A DNA stretch of 64,000 nucleotides. It comes from Deltaproteobacteria bacterium (lineage in GTDB: Bacteria; Desulfobacterota; Desulfarculia; JACQYL01). The stretch covers positions 1 through 64,000 of the forward strand of contig JACQYL010000029.1 in the NCBI GenBank assembly GCA_016208165.1. Reading direction: 5' to 3'. Numbering within the stretch: the stretch's first letter is position 1; each line of letters begins with the position of its first letter. Positions 36,613 to 45,783 of this stretch are shown one piece after another. A program made the translations under genes and the position numbers. The notes under the pieces are model-generated. The model was given only the letters and a program-made list of their open reading frames with translations. It made no database searches and was not told where the DNA came from.

Positions 36613-36966
36613 CCGTCTTCCTGTGTTCTCCGTTCGCCGACAACAAGTGATCGTTTTACGTTGCCACCTTCAAGCTAGTATCGTCAACTCAGTTCTTGGC
36701 TTGAGTGAAATTCCTATTACACGTAACGGTTTACATATCATCATTGAAAATGGATAATGCATCCGTTGTTTGGAATCATGGTTTTCCAAGGCGCCGCGCC
36801 GATCGCAGAGACTGAAATCACCTATCAACCCTGAAGCCCGGCCGGTCCTGAGAACGGGCAGGTGGAAGGTCTTCTGAATTCCCTGGGATATGGGGTTCCG
36901 CGGAGCCTTCTGACAGGCAACCGGGCCGAGCGGCGACGGTAAAGCAGTCTGAACGAAAGGAGTAAC
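36613..36966. other. Divergent region between hybrid kinase and small unknown gene
   Basis: About 350 bases. The only clear signal is AAAGGAG just before the ATG at 36967. No convincing promoter pair, repeat or gene is seen. Confidence 0.4.
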
Positions 36967-37218
36967 ATGGCTAAGTGGACAGTAGAACAGCGAAAATTGG
37001 ATGCATCCAAAGGAATTTGGACAAAGAACGGCACATGGGAAGTCGAGGCTCAAGAGCCTGACGAAGCCCTGAAATACGTATTTGTCAATTACCTGGACTT
37101 GACCGACGAATTTGACCGGTTCATACGACAAGCGAGCAAGGAGCTTTTCGGGCTGACTCTGACCGTTGAAAACAAATCGTGGTTGGTGAAGCCCGCCGGC
37201 GCCGGGGTACCCGGCTGA
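36967..37218 (+). CDS. Small hypothetical protein (83 aa)
   Basis: Short soluble protein beginning MAKWTVEQRKLDASKGIWT, acidic in the middle (EAQEPDEALKYVFVNYLDLTD split by aromatic residues). It has no Cys, no signal and no membrane segment. The gene call rests on AAAGGAG five bases before the ATG, coding-like composition and a strong terminator 80 bases downstream. I do not recognise a family. Confidence 0.6.
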   Translation: MAKWTVEQRKLDASKGIWTKNGTWEVEAQEPDEALKYVFVNYLDLTDEFDRFIRQASKELFGLTLTVENKSWLVKPAGAGVPG

Positions 37219-37297
37219 TAACGCGCAGAATTGGCTTAGGTATCTGTGTTACCGGCCCTCGAACCGAAGGTGGAAAAACACCTTTCCCCGTACCCGC

Positions 37298-37330
37298 AAA
37301 CCGCCCCTGTCCCGGAGACAGGGGCGGTTT
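37298..37330. terminator. Strong bidirectional terminator
   Basis: Perfect 14-bp arms AAACCGCCCCTGTC (37298-37311) and GACAGGGGCGGTTT (37317-37330) around CCGGA. It serves the small gene ending at 37218 (+) and lies 100 bases beyond the end of the long minus-strand operon at 37430. Confidence 0.8.
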
Positions 37331-37429
37331 CGTTCGTGCAACCTACCTATTCAGAAGCGGCCGAAGCGGATACGGACGAGTCGTCCGACGAGAGCCGCCG
37401 GCATTGAGCCGTTTTTCCCCGAATGAGTC

Positions 37430-38878
37430 CTATTCCGTAATGCCGCAGAGTCTTTTCGCCGCTTTGATCTTTTCCTGCATATCCACTCGTCTCGCGATCA
37501 TGACCCGCTGGGCCTGAGGAGAACCTGCTCCATGCATGGACTCGGTCAGGTATCCAACAGCGGCGGCGCCTAGAGTCAAATTTTCGATGAGCCGGAGCAC
37601 GTGCATCCGGTCCTTCATGGAAACATTAGGATCGGCCTGCAGGTATTTGGTCACCAGATGGCCCACTTCCGGCGAGTTCAAATCCTGTTCCGATGGACAG
37701 GTGACCATGAGTCCGCCCGCGAGATCCTGCGCCAGTCTTGAAATCTCGTAGGGAAACCTCGTCACGTTCTGTTTGTGCACATTGGCCAGCAGCGTGTCCA
37801 CCGAATACGTTCCGCTGGGTTCCTGGTATCCTTCCGAAGCGCAGGCGATGCAGCCGCAATAGAGTGTTTCATTGAGATGATTCATCTCGATGAGCTTGTC
37901 CTTTACATGGCTGGCCCCGGCCACTCCATTATATTCGGCCACCAACTGGGCCGCGCCGATTAGAACGTCTCCGACTCCGACTTTGCATGCGTAACTCTGG
38001 CGATGGTAGCCGGCAAAACTCTCCACCAGCTGCACTGCCATCTCATGCTCTTTGTACATGAACACTCTGTCCCAGGGGACAAACACATCTTCGAAGACAA
38101 CCAGTGCTTCATGTCCCCCGTAAAGGACATTTCCCCGGTCCATGCAGCCGCCTTCCAGTTTTCGGGTATCACAGGATTGGCGACCCACAATATAGGTGAT
38201 TCCTTTTGTATCGCTGGGCAATGCGAAACTCACGGCATAGTCCCTGTCTTCCTCTCGCATGGCCAGGGTCGGCATCACGATGATTTCGTGAGAGTTGACC
38301 GCTCCGGTCTGATGCGCCTTGGCTCCCCGGACGATGATGCCGTCGGATTGCTCTTCCACCACGTGAACGAAATGATCCGGGTCGGGCTGCTTGTGAGGAG
38401 GGGTCCCTCTGTGCCCCTTTGGATCCGTCATGGCCCCGTCGCAGATCAGGTCTCTTTCCTGAACATGGCGGAGGTAATCCAGAAAGCGATCGTAGTACGT
38501 GGTCCCGTGCTTCCGGTCCGTATTGTAGGTAACAATGGAAAGGGCGTTCAGGGCATCCATACCCACGCATCTCTGAAAGCAGCAACCCGTCAGTCTGCCC
38601 AGCAAACGCCCCATCTTGCTCTTCTTGACAAGATCGTCCACGCTCTGGTGTATATGAGTAAAACGATTGATCTTTTCACCCGTGAGGTGGGATCGAGCCG
38701 TCATGAGGTTTTCGTATTCCGGTTGATGAGCCAACTCATACGTGACGGCAACTGCGTTCATGGAAGGACGGATGATGGGATCATCCACCACGTTCTCAAG
38801 CTTTTTCCCGAACATGTAGACCTTCAGGTTCAGAGCTCGCAAGCTCTCTTCGTATTGTTCAGCCGTCATCAAAGCCAT
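37430..38878 (-). CDS. 4-hydroxybutyryl-CoA dehydratase / HpaB-family protein
   Basis: 482-residue member of the family uniting flavin-dependent 4-hydroxyphenylacetate 3-monooxygenase and the [4Fe-4S]/FAD enzyme 4-hydroxybutyryl-CoA dehydratase. The dehydratase reading is preferred: a Cys100-x3-Cys104 pair (GCCFQRCVG) and His292/Cys298 (GYHRQSYACKVG) stand where the four cluster ligands occur, and the surrounding genes are anaerobic CoA-ester enzymes. The dehydratase converts 4-hydroxybutyryl-CoA to crotonyl-CoA by a ketyl-radical mechanism. The spacing of the His/Cys pair should be compared with characterised enzymes before the function is accepted. AGGAGG precedes the ATG. Last gene of the minus-strand operon. 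Confidence 0.8.
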   Translation of the reverse strand: MALMTAEQYEESLRALNLKVYMFGKKLENVVDDPIIRPSMNAVAVTYELAHQPEYENLMTARSHLTGEKINRFTHIHQSVDDLVKKSKMGRLLGRLTGCCFQRCVGMDALNALSIVTYNTDRKHGTTYYDRFLDYLRHVQERDLICDGAMTDPKGHRGTPPHKQPDPDHFVHVVEEQSDGIIVRGAKAHQTGAVNSHEIIVMPTLAMREEDRDYAVSFALPSDTKGITYIVGRQSCDTRKLEGGCMDRGNVLYGGHEALVVFEDVFVPWDRVFMYKEHEMAVQLVESFAGYHRQSYACKVGVGDVLIGAAQLVAEYNGVAGASHVKDKLIEMNHLNETLYCGCIACASEGYQEPSGTYSVDTLLANVHKQNVTRFPYEISRLAQDLAGGLMVTCPSEQDLNSPEVGHLVTKYLQADPNVSMKDRMHVLRLIENLTLGAAAVGYLTESMHGAGSPQAQRVMIARRVDMQEKIKAAKRLCGITE

Positions 38879-38931
38879 GGTATAAGCCTCCTTAGTTCGT
38901 TTGCGGGCCTGCTACGGCCGGGTTTCGCCCC

Positions 38932-39699
38932 CTACAGAGCCTCGGGACTCTTGTTTAGCGCCTCGTAAGCCGCCATATCGTGGGAAGGAATGATGTCGGC
39001 ATCGAGCAAGCGAGCCAGATGTTCCAGGCGATAGAGGCTTTCCACACACTGCTTGGCGCTATAAGCATTGCTGAGCGGTATCTTCCGTTCCAGATTCTCC
39101 ACAAGGGGCATGGCGTCACCGGGAAAAATGCAGAATCTTCCATCCGCCGTCTTCACCAAAACCGACTGGTGTCCGGGTGTGTGTCCCGGAGTCCTGATGA
39201 CCGAAACATCGGATGTTACAAACCCGTCTCCCTCCAGAAGCTGAAAGTCCAGAGGGTGCTTGAAGTGATTGGCCATGTACGGCGCCGAAATGAACGGATC
39301 CGGGTTGAAGGCAAACCGATACTCTTCCTTTTGTACAATAATGGGGCAGTGCTTGAAAAAGCGCAAGGCGCCGGTATGATCCCAGTGCATGTGCGTCAGA
39401 ATCACCATCCTGATGTCCGAGACCGATAAACCCAACGCCTTCAACCTGAGACGAACATCGTCCTCCTGCGTCAAGTGCGGTTTGATGATCTTGGCTCGCG
39501 GCCCCCAGGTCTTTTCCGGCTCAGTGAGACCGTCTGTGTTCAGACCTGCGTCAATGAGGATCGGCCCTTCAGTATCCATGAGAAGAATGGTATACACCGG
39601 GGCCTTGATCACTCGGCCCATGTCCGTGTTGGAGAGGAAAATGGATCGGTCGATGTCCAGAAAACCGCTCGGAAGAATGAATATCTTTTCCACAGCCAT
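38932..39699 (-). CDS. Metallo-beta-lactamase-fold hydrolase
   Basis: 255-residue MBL protein with the dinuclear-metal motif THMHWDHTG (HxHxDH), a second-site His in RTPGHTPGHQ, Asp in FPGDAMP and His in IIPSHD. Layout is close to N-acyl-homoserine-lactone lactonases and related cytosolic hydrolases. In this operon, between a CoA transferase and a dehydratase, a lactone or thioester substrate is plausible (inference). GGAGA precedes the ATG. Confidence 0.85.
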   Translation of the reverse strand: MAVEKIFILPSGFLDIDRSIFLSNTDMGRVIKAPVYTILLMDTEGPILIDAGLNTDGLTEPEKTWGPRAKIIKPHLTQEDDVRLRLKALGLSVSDIRMVILTHMHWDHTGALRFFKHCPIIVQKEEYRFAFNPDPFISAPYMANHFKHPLDFQLLEGDGFVTSDVSVIRTPGHTPGHQSVLVKTADGRFCIFPGDAMPLVENLERKIPLSNAYSAKQCVESLYRLEHLARLLDADIIPSHDMAAYEALNKSPEAL

Positions 39700-39801
39700 A
39701 TTCGCGTCTCCTTTTAATGCCTCGGGGCTGCTTTACAGCTCTTCCTAAGGTTGTCCGAGCGTCTGTTACGACGAAAACTTTTTTTCCACGGAGGGCTTTT
39801 T

Positions 39802-40989
39802 TTAGATTACCTTTTCCACCCTCAGACTATCAATCTCTTCCGGTGACAAACCGAGCCATTCCTCGAGGAATTCGGCTGTATGCTCGCCCAGGTCCGGCGA
39901 CGCCTTTTCGATCCGACAGGGAGTACGCGAGAATTTCATCGGCGTACCCACCACGTTCACTTTCCCGAGGCGGCTATGGTCCACGGCTAATATCATTTCC
40001 CTCTCAAGGACGTGCGGATCCGAGACAGCCTGCTGAATATTGTTCACCGGACTCACCACAATCCCTTGCTGCTCGAGCAGATTCAGCCATTCGTCCCGGG
40101 TCTTCTGCTTGAAGATCTCTACGAGCAGAGGTTCCAGCTCGGCGTGATGCTCCGTCCTATTCGCCGACGTGTTAAACCGTTCGTCTTCGATCCATTCTTC
40201 CCGTCCGATCACGCGACACAGATTTCTCCACTCCTCATCCCGAAACGTGATGACGACCATGTCATCGGTCTTCGTTGGAAAGACTTGGAAAGGTGTAACA
40301 ATAGGATGCCGGCTCCCAAGTGGACGAGGGACCTCCCCGGTAGCGAAGTAGCGCGCGCAGGCATTCTCGCACAGAGCCACCTGACAGTCTAGCATGGCCA
40401 CGTCCACCTGTTGGCCCAGTCCGGTTTTTTCGCGCTCGTACAAGGCAGCCATGGCAGCGGTCACAGCATAGAGGGCCGCTCCGATATCTCCAATGGAATA
40501 GCCTACGCGAACGGGCGGCCTGTCGGCTTCCCCCGTGATACTCACCGTGCCGCCCATGCCTTGGGCGATCATATCAAAGGCCGGTTTCTGAGCATAGGGG
40601 CCGTACTGCCCAAAGCCTGAAATGGAAACATAGACCAAGCCGGGGTTCAGCTCTTTGAGCGAATCATAGTCAAGCCCCATCTTTTTCATGACGCCCGGAC
40701 GAAAGTTCTCCACCAGGATATCGATTGTACCAATCAGCTTCAGGAGCAATTTCTGAGCCTTATCGTGACGCATGTTCAAGCCAACGCTCTTTTTGCCTCT
40801 GTTGACACTGAGGAAATAGGAACTGACGTCTTTGATGAAGGGACCATTGTTTCGGGCCATATCACCCTTCTCCCGGTCCTCGATCTTAAAGACCTCGGCG
40901 CCAAGATCCGCCATTAACATGGCCGCGTACGGTCCTGCCAAGACGCGTCCAAAACTCAACACTTTCACGCCCGTAAGCGGTCCCGCCAT
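39802..40989 (-). CDS. Family III acyl-CoA transferase
   Basis: 395-residue CaiB/BaiF-type (formyl-CoA transferase) enzyme that moves CoA between carboxylic acids through a covalent aspartyl-CoA intermediate. Landmarks: VLSFGRVLAGPYAAMLMADLGAEVFKIE at the N-terminus, VENFRPGVMKKMGLDYDSL, catalytic Asp in KPAFDMIAQGMGG, and VSPVNNIQQAVSDPHV near the end. Full length, no frameshift. It provides an ATP-free way to activate the pathway acid using another acyl-CoA as donor. Confidence 0.92.
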   Translation of the reverse strand: MAGPLTGVKVLSFGRVLAGPYAAMLMADLGAEVFKIEDREKGDMARNNGPFIKDVSSYFLSVNRGKKSVGLNMRHDKAQKLLLKLIGTIDILVENFRPGVMKKMGLDYDSLKELNPGLVYVSISGFGQYGPYAQKPAFDMIAQGMGGTVSITGEADRPPVRVGYSIGDIGAALYAVTAAMAALYEREKTGLGQQVDVAMLDCQVALCENACARYFATGEVPRPLGSRHPIVTPFQVFPTKTDDMVVITFRDEEWRNLCRVIGREEWIEDERFNTSANRTEHHAELEPLLVEIFKQKTRDEWLNLLEQQGIVVSPVNNIQQAVSDPHVLEREMILAVDHSRLGKVNVVGTPMKFSRTPCRIEKASPDLGEHTAEFLEEWLGLSPEEIDSLRVEKVI

Positions 40990-41029
40990 TTCGAACTCCT
41001 CAACTGATTAGTGCGCTGCCGTGCATTCT

Positions 41030-41043
41030 TCCGGTTAACCGGA
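41030..41043. promoter_or_regulatory. Palindrome between carboxyltransferase and CoA transferase genes
   Basis: TCCGGTTAACCGGA is a perfect 14-bp palindrome about 40 bases upstream of the CoA transferase start. It could be an operator or a processing hairpin; function unproven. Confidence 0.3.
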
Positions 41044-41122
41044 TCGCTGTTCGATTCCGGTCAGCACTGTTTTGAAATACTTTCTCCAAACGATTCGGAG
41101 TAGGACTTTCCACGAAAGCCGG

Positions 41123-42688
41123 CTAAAGCGGTATATTACCGTGCTTTCGCCATATCGCGCCTTCCGGTTTCTTGTCCTTGAAGACCCCCAACGCCCAGAT
41201 CAGCCATCGTCTCGTGTCCTTGGGATGGATCACCCCATCTATGTATTGCTTGGATGCTGAGTAATAAGGCGACAATATGGTCTCTTTATACTCGACGATT
41301 TTCTCTTGCCGGACCTTCTCCTGGTCGTCGGCCTCCGCGATTTCTTTTCTGTAAAGGATCGGTACGGCCGCTTGGGAACCGAGCATGGCAAATTCGGCCG
41401 TGGGCCAGGCCAGAAGGATGTCCGCCCCCGTCTCGTGGCAGCACATGGCCGGTATGGCGCCGCCGTAGTATTTTCTCAAAACAATGGTGATTTTGGGTAC
41501 GGTGGCCTCGGAAAACGAATAGAGCATCTTTGCCCCGTGTCTGATGATGCCCCGCCGCTCCTGATCGGAACCCGGAAGGTAGCCGGGCACGTCAGCCAGC
41601 ACGATCAGCGGGATATTAAAGCAGTCACAAAACCGGATGAACCGCGCCGCCTTGTCCGCGGCATCGATGTCGATGGTGCCCCCCAGGTACTTGGGCTGAT
41701 TGGCCACCACGCCTGCGACCTTGCCGCTCAGCCGGCCGAATCCCACGATCATGCTCTTCGCAAAAGAGGCGTGGACCTCCAAGAAAGTGTCCATGTCCAT
41801 GAGTTCGCGAATCACACGACCCATATCGTAGGTCTTCCGCGGTTCGGCGGGAACGATCTCCGTCAGAATATCGTTGGTTCGTTCCGGATCGTCTTCCAAC
41901 TCTTTTGCGGGAGGTACCTCACGGTTGTTCTGGGGCAGATAGGACAGCAGTCTCCGGATCAACTCGCAACATTCAAGGTCGTTTTCGGCTGCAAAGTGAG
42001 CCACTCCGGATTTACCTGTGTGAACCGCATACCCGCCTAAACCTTCGAAGGAAATTTCTTCGCCCGTGACTTCTTTGATGACCGCCGGGCCGGTAATAAA
42101 CATTTGCGCCGTTCCCTTGACCTGGACGATAAAGTCCATGATAGCGGGTGAATAAACCCCTCCACCGGTGCAGGCGCCCATGATGGCTGCAATCTGCGGC
42201 ACAACGCCCGAGCATTGGGTATTTTCGAAAAACATCTGCCCATAGCCGGACTCATTTTGCATGCCGTCCTGGATACGGCCCCCCGCCGACTCGTACAGCC
42301 CGATGACCGGCGCCCCCGCCCTGCGGGCCATACGCAACATCAGGTTGATTTTTTCTCCATGGGCCCGTCCGGCCGAGCCGCCGAAAACCGTTACATCCTG
42401 GGAGTATACGAAGACGTTTCGGCCGTTGATCTTCGCCATACCCGTAACCACACCGTCTCCCAGGATCTTCTTGTCCTGCATGTCGAATTCAAAGGTCTGG
42501 GTTTCGGCCAGCATATTGATCTCTCTGAAGGTGCCGGGATCCACCAGGGCGTCGATCCGTTCCCGGCAGAGAAGCTTTCCCTTGGCTTTCTGGGCCTCCT
42601 GTTTTTCAGGGCCGCCGCCCAGTTTCGCCTTGTTCTCCTTGGCCTCGAGTTCGGCCAACAGCTCATCCCATGGTTTCCAGGGCTCCAT
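41123..42688 (-). CDS. Acyl-CoA carboxylase/decarboxylase carboxyltransferase subunit, second copy
   Basis: 521-residue biotin-dependent carboxyltransferase, homologous to the protein at 6640 along its whole length. Motifs: CRERIDALVDPGTF, ESAGGRIQDGMQN, GACTGGGVYSPAIMDF (oxyanion region), NQPKYLGGTIDIDAADKAARF, VPGYLPGSDQERRGIIRHGAK. Biotin carboxylase, carrier or a decarboxylating membrane subunit are not nearby. The two copies in one window sit in different catabolic modules, so each may act on a different acyl-CoA. Here the neighbours suggest glutaconyl-CoA, methylmalonyl-CoA or an aromatic acyl-CoA. Confidence 0.9.
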   Translation of the reverse strand: MEPWKPWDELLAELEAKENKAKLGGGPEKQEAQKAKGKLLCRERIDALVDPGTFREINMLAETQTFEFDMQDKKILGDGVVTGMAKINGRNVFVYSQDVTVFGGSAGRAHGEKINLMLRMARRAGAPVIGLYESAGGRIQDGMQNESGYGQMFFENTQCSGVVPQIAAIMGACTGGGVYSPAIMDFIVQVKGTAQMFITGPAVIKEVTGEEISFEGLGGYAVHTGKSGVAHFAAENDLECCELIRRLLSYLPQNNREVPPAKELEDDPERTNDILTEIVPAEPRKTYDMGRVIRELMDMDTFLEVHASFAKSMIVGFGRLSGKVAGVVANQPKYLGGTIDIDAADKAARFIRFCDCFNIPLIVLADVPGYLPGSDQERRGIIRHGAKMLYSFSEATVPKITIVLRKYYGGAIPAMCCHETGADILLAWPTAEFAMLGSQAAVPILYRKEIAEADDQEKVRQEKIVEYKETILSPYYSASKQYIDGVIHPKDTRRWLIWALGVFKDKKPEGAIWRKHGNIPL

Positions 42689-42763
42689 CCTAATCTCCTT
42701 CCGCTCAACTCGGTTAGCACCTCAGAATCTGTATTACCGCCGGCAGATAACCCGAGCCGCTCA

Positions 42764-43405
42764 TCAAAAAAGGACTTTGCTGCGTCGATTGATGCGAATG
42801 GCCTGCAGGGGGCAATTGGTGGCGCAATGCTCGCATACCTGGCACTTGGCCGGTTCCGTGGGAACCAGCCAGCCGTCGATCACCTTTAGAATCTGGGACG
42901 AGCAGGTCGTGACGCATTGTCCGCAGTTGTTGCATCCAAGGCTGATATTGATCTGCCGTTTGGCGACCTTTCTCGGTATGGGGAGCGCGGTGGTAACCTT
43001 GAGAGCCCCCGTGGGACAGAACGTCACGCAGGCCGGTTCATCCCGATCCGGGCACAAGTCGCACACCACCGCCGGCTCCTCTTCCGAGATCAACACAATG
43101 GCCCCGTAAGGGCAGGCTTCCACGCACCGGCCGCACTGATTGCACTGTTCCTTCGGCACCTGAATGGCCCGGGTTGCGGGGTCCCGGGAGAGCCCGCGCT
43201 GCGGGCACGCCATCACACACGCCGGATCCCCCTCGCAACTCACGCAGGTGTAGGCCTTGGCCATCCCTTTGCCCGCCTCGAGAACCTTGATTCGCGATAC
43301 CCGCGGGTCGAAGACACCCGCTTTTACCGCCGAACAGGCCATCTCGCACAGGCGGCAGCCGTTACACAGGTTCCGGTCGCATTGCAGCATCGTTTTTTCA
43401 GGCAT
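42764..43405 (-). CDS. Polyferredoxin with six [4Fe-4S] motifs (AOR/DmsB-type electron subunit)
   Basis: 213-residue cytosolic iron-sulfur protein. Six four-Cys sets are visible: CNGCRLCEMAC, CVSCEGDPACVMACP, CNQCGRCVEACP, CDLCPDRDEPACVTFCP, CNNCGQCVTTC and CQVCEHCATNCP. The first four follow the pattern of the small electron-transfer subunits of AOR-type and DMSO-reductase-type enzymes (compare AorA and BamC); the last two are extra. It probably connects the AOR-family enzyme to the Hdr part of the complex. No signal peptide. Confidence 0.85.
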   Translation of the reverse strand: MPEKTMLQCDRNLCNGCRLCEMACSAVKAGVFDPRVSRIKVLEAGKGMAKAYTCVSCEGDPACVMACPQRGLSRDPATRAIQVPKEQCNQCGRCVEACPYGAIVLISEEEPAVVCDLCPDRDEPACVTFCPTGALKVTTALPIPRKVAKRQINISLGCNNCGQCVTTCSSQILKVIDGWLVPTEPAKCQVCEHCATNCPLQAIRINRRSKVLF

Positions 43406-43420
43406 GACGGCTCCTTACGG

Positions 43421-44299
43421 TCAATCGATGCGGGTTCGAAACGCCCGTTCTCTCTTTCGGGCGGCGTTTTCCCGGATCAAGCGAATCCTCGCGGCGGCGG
43501 AAACGAGCTTGCCCTGGTAGTCCGCCCACAATTCGGAAGAAAGCGGCAGACCCCGAATCCGTTCCCGCCTCACCTCGAGGGCCTCGGTTGCGGGACAGAC
43601 GACGGCGCAGGCCCGGCAGTAGATGCAGTGTGCTTCTTCCAGTCGTACCCGATCATCCTGCACATAAAGGGCCCCGGTGGGGCATACCTCCGTGCAGGCC
43701 CTGCAGGACGGGAGACAGTGTTCCGGCCTGAACGAAACCACGCCGGACCTCGCACTCCGGACCGCAATCAGATCGAAGGGACAGGCGGGCTCGCATTTTC
43801 CGCAATAGAGGCACTGTTCCCGGTCGATCCTCACTTCGGCGATGCGCTCTTTGTCCTCGCCGGTCTCGGTCTCGACCTCGATGGCGTCAACCGGGCACGA
43901 GGACTCGCAAGCCAGCCCGCACTCGATCCGGCAGTCCTCCGCCCGGACTTCGATGGCTTCGTCCAAAGCCGGAAGGATGGCTTTAGTAATAACATTGGGA
44001 ACCGTCCGTTCGTTTTCACGCCAAGCAATCGCCTTAGCCGGGCAAACGACGGCGCATGCGCCGCAGAACGTGCACTCCTCCGGATCCACGTCCACGATCA
44101 CACGCTTCCGGACGGTCCCGTTGTCCACCACCGGCTCCGTCGAAGACACCGCCTCCGCGGGGCAGAGGTTTTCACAGTCCCCGCAGCCGCAACATTTCCG
44201 ACGATCCAGATAGAGCTCCTGCTCGAGGCCGATCATCCGGCGGTGCAGAAGCAGGTTCCCGTCAACGGTTTTAGACTTTTTGGTTTTCCCTAGCCTCAT
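43421..44299 (-). CDS. Polyferredoxin, HdrB-adjacent
   Basis: 292 residues with six cluster motifs: CCGCGDCENLCP, CTFCGACAVVCP, CRIECGLACESSCP (stretched spacing), CLYCGKCEPACP, CLPSCRACTEVCP (stretched) and CIYCRACAVVCP. The start at 44299 was chosen because it follows a GGGAGTGAGG ribosome site five bases after the HdrB stop; a longer upstream frame overlaps hdrB and is spurious. The last 60 residues are Arg/Ala-rich and helical. Probable electron wire between HdrABC and ferredoxin. Confidence 0.83.
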   Translation of the reverse strand: MRLGKTKKSKTVDGNLLLHRRMIGLEQELYLDRRKCCGCGDCENLCPAEAVSSTEPVVDNGTVRKRVIVDVDPEECTFCGACAVVCPAKAIAWRENERTVPNVITKAILPALDEAIEVRAEDCRIECGLACESSCPVDAIEVETETGEDKERIAEVRIDREQCLYCGKCEPACPFDLIAVRSARSGVVSFRPEHCLPSCRACTEVCPTGALYVQDDRVRLEEAHCIYCRACAVVCPATEALEVRRERIRGLPLSSELWADYQGKLVSAAARIRLIRENAARKRERAFRTRID

Positions 44300-44304
44300 G
44301 AACC

Positions 44305-45228
44305 TCACTCCCTGGACGGGGAAACATCCACATCCCGATCCTCTTCCAGTCCCAACAACTCCCGGACCAGCGGTTCTACATCCACCAGGTGAAGACCTAG
44401 CCCCAGGCTGTCCGACGATTCGCCAAAGGCCAGCCCGATGAGTTCGGTCAGATAGAACACGGGAAGAGACAGTTTCGTGTCGAATTCCTGTTCGATCAGC
44501 CGCTGGTTCCTGTCGAGCTGCACCATGCACGAAGGACACACCAGCACCACTGCCTGGGCCCCGGATTCTTTCATGATTTTCAGTTTCTCGAATCCCATGC
44601 GCAGAGACAGATCGCGATCCACGCCCATGACCGTAAAGCCGCAACAGAGCATCTTTCGGGGGTAGTCCAGGACTTCCGCACCCAGGGCCCAAACCAATTC
44701 CTCGAGTTTGGTCGGGTTGTCCGGGTCATCGAATTCGTGAATCCGTGACGGGCGAACAAGGTGGCAGCCCGGGTGAAAGACGACCTTCAGCCCCTTCAGG
44801 GACCGGACGACCCGCTCTTCCAGCTTCGCCGGACCGACCTTCTCGTACAGGAACCGGGCGAAATGCTCCGCCCGGGACCCGGAGGGCAGTTTCAGTCCCA
44901 GACGATCGAGGTGCTCTCCAATCTTCCGCCGGAGCATGGGGCTCTCGTCCAGCGCATGCTCGGCCTCACGGAACGTGCTGTAACAGCCCGAGCAGAGCGT
45001 CATCATCGGTTTGCCGGCGATGGCGAGATTGCGCGCCGCCAGCATCAGCCAGGCTTCGTGATCCAGATCCCGGAAATAGACCGGATTCGGACAGCAAGAG
45101 GCTCCTTCCACTTCCGAGAGCCCCACACCCAGTCTATTCAGGACGAGCCGAGCCGACTTCTCGACATGCGGGAGCCGGGCCCGGATCAGGCATCCCGGGA
45201 AAAAACGATATTCGTTGTTTTCGGTCAA
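44305..45228 (-). CDS. hdrB: HdrB-like subunit with two CCG domains
   Basis: 307-residue homologue of the catalytic subunit of heterodisulfide reductase. Two cysteine-rich CCG domains are present: FFPGC...SCCPN...LCSGC, and HPGC...MLCCG...VCPSC, which bind noncubane [4Fe-4S] clusters in methanogen HdrB. In bacteria this subunit reduces disulfides or passes electrons to another acceptor. It overlaps nothing but lies seven bases after hdrC and five before the polyferredoxin, so it is co-transcribed. Confidence 0.9.
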   Translation of the reverse strand: MTENNEYRFFPGCLIRARLPHVEKSARLVLNRLGVGLSEVEGASCCPNPVYFRDLDHEAWLMLAARNLAIAGKPMMTLCSGCYSTFREAEHALDESPMLRRKIGEHLDRLGLKLPSGSRAEHFARFLYEKVGPAKLEERVVRSLKGLKVVFHPGCHLVRPSRIHEFDDPDNPTKLEELVWALGAEVLDYPRKMLCCGFTVMGVDRDLSLRMGFEKLKIMKESGAQAVVLVCPSCMVQLDRNQRLIEQEFDTKLSLPVFYLTELIGLAFGESSDSLGLGLHLVDVEPLVRELLGLEEDRDVDVSPSRE

Positions 45229-45234
45229 GGTTCT

Positions 45235-45774
45235 CTACTCCGCCGGGTTTCCTTCGGTTTCGGGGTCCGCTTCCCGGACCTCCTCTTCCCTTCTCTTGAA
45301 GGTCTCCATCTTCGCCGTCCAGCAAAGGATCGAAGCCAGGGCCGCGAGGTCTTCCGCACCGATGCCGGGAGCCGGCTCGGGGAGACCCAGATTGCTTCGC
45401 TTCTTCAGCATCCGCTTGATCGGTTCCTCGCTCCAGCCCCGAGTCATGATCTGGTCCGCCATTTTCACATCGTTCTCGGGCGCATACCCCCTTCTCGCCG
45501 AGGCGTTCTTCACGTGCATGATAATCTCGGACACCTCGATCTGCTGGGGACAACGCTCGAGGCAGGTCAGGCAATGCGAACACAGCCATAGGCCGGGGTT
45601 CTTCACCAGTTCCTCCAGGCGCCCCCGGACGATCATCTCGATGAATCGCCGTGGATTGAAGTCCCACCGGAACCTGCCCACCGGACAGCCGCCCGTGCAG
45701 GCGCCGCACTGGTAACAGGCCCGCGCCCTCACGGGCAAGTCGAATGCCTTTAACTCTTCTATCAGGTTTTCCAC
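45235..45774 (-). CDS. hdrC: HdrC-like ferredoxin subunit
   Basis: 179 residues. Two [4Fe-4S] motifs, CYQCGACTGGCP (about 20-31) and CSHCLTCLERCP (about 65-76), with the HdrC spacing, then a helical C-terminal tail longer than usual. HdrC relays electrons from HdrA to HdrB. Ten bases separate it from hdrA and six from hdrB. Confidence 0.9.
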   Translation of the reverse strand: MENLIEELKAFDLPVRARACYQCGACTGGCPVGRFRWDFNPRRFIEMIVRGRLEELVKNPGLWLCSHCLTCLERCPQQIEVSEIIMHVKNASARRGYAPENDVKMADQIMTRGWSEEPIKRMLKKRSNLGLPEPAPGIGAEDLAALASILCWTAKMETFKRREEEVREADPETEGNPAE

Positions 45775-45783
45775 GAATGTCCT

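Noticed and set aside
37430-38878. Reading the HpaB-family gene as an oxygen-dependent monooxygenase
   Set aside because: The Cys/His cluster-ligand set and the strictly anaerobic neighbours favour the 4-hydroxybutyryl-CoA dehydratase branch, though this is not proven.
42917-44293. Plus-strand open frame of 458 codons opposite the polyferredoxins
   Set aside because: Shadow caused by codon bias; the minus strand has regular four-Cys cluster motifs.
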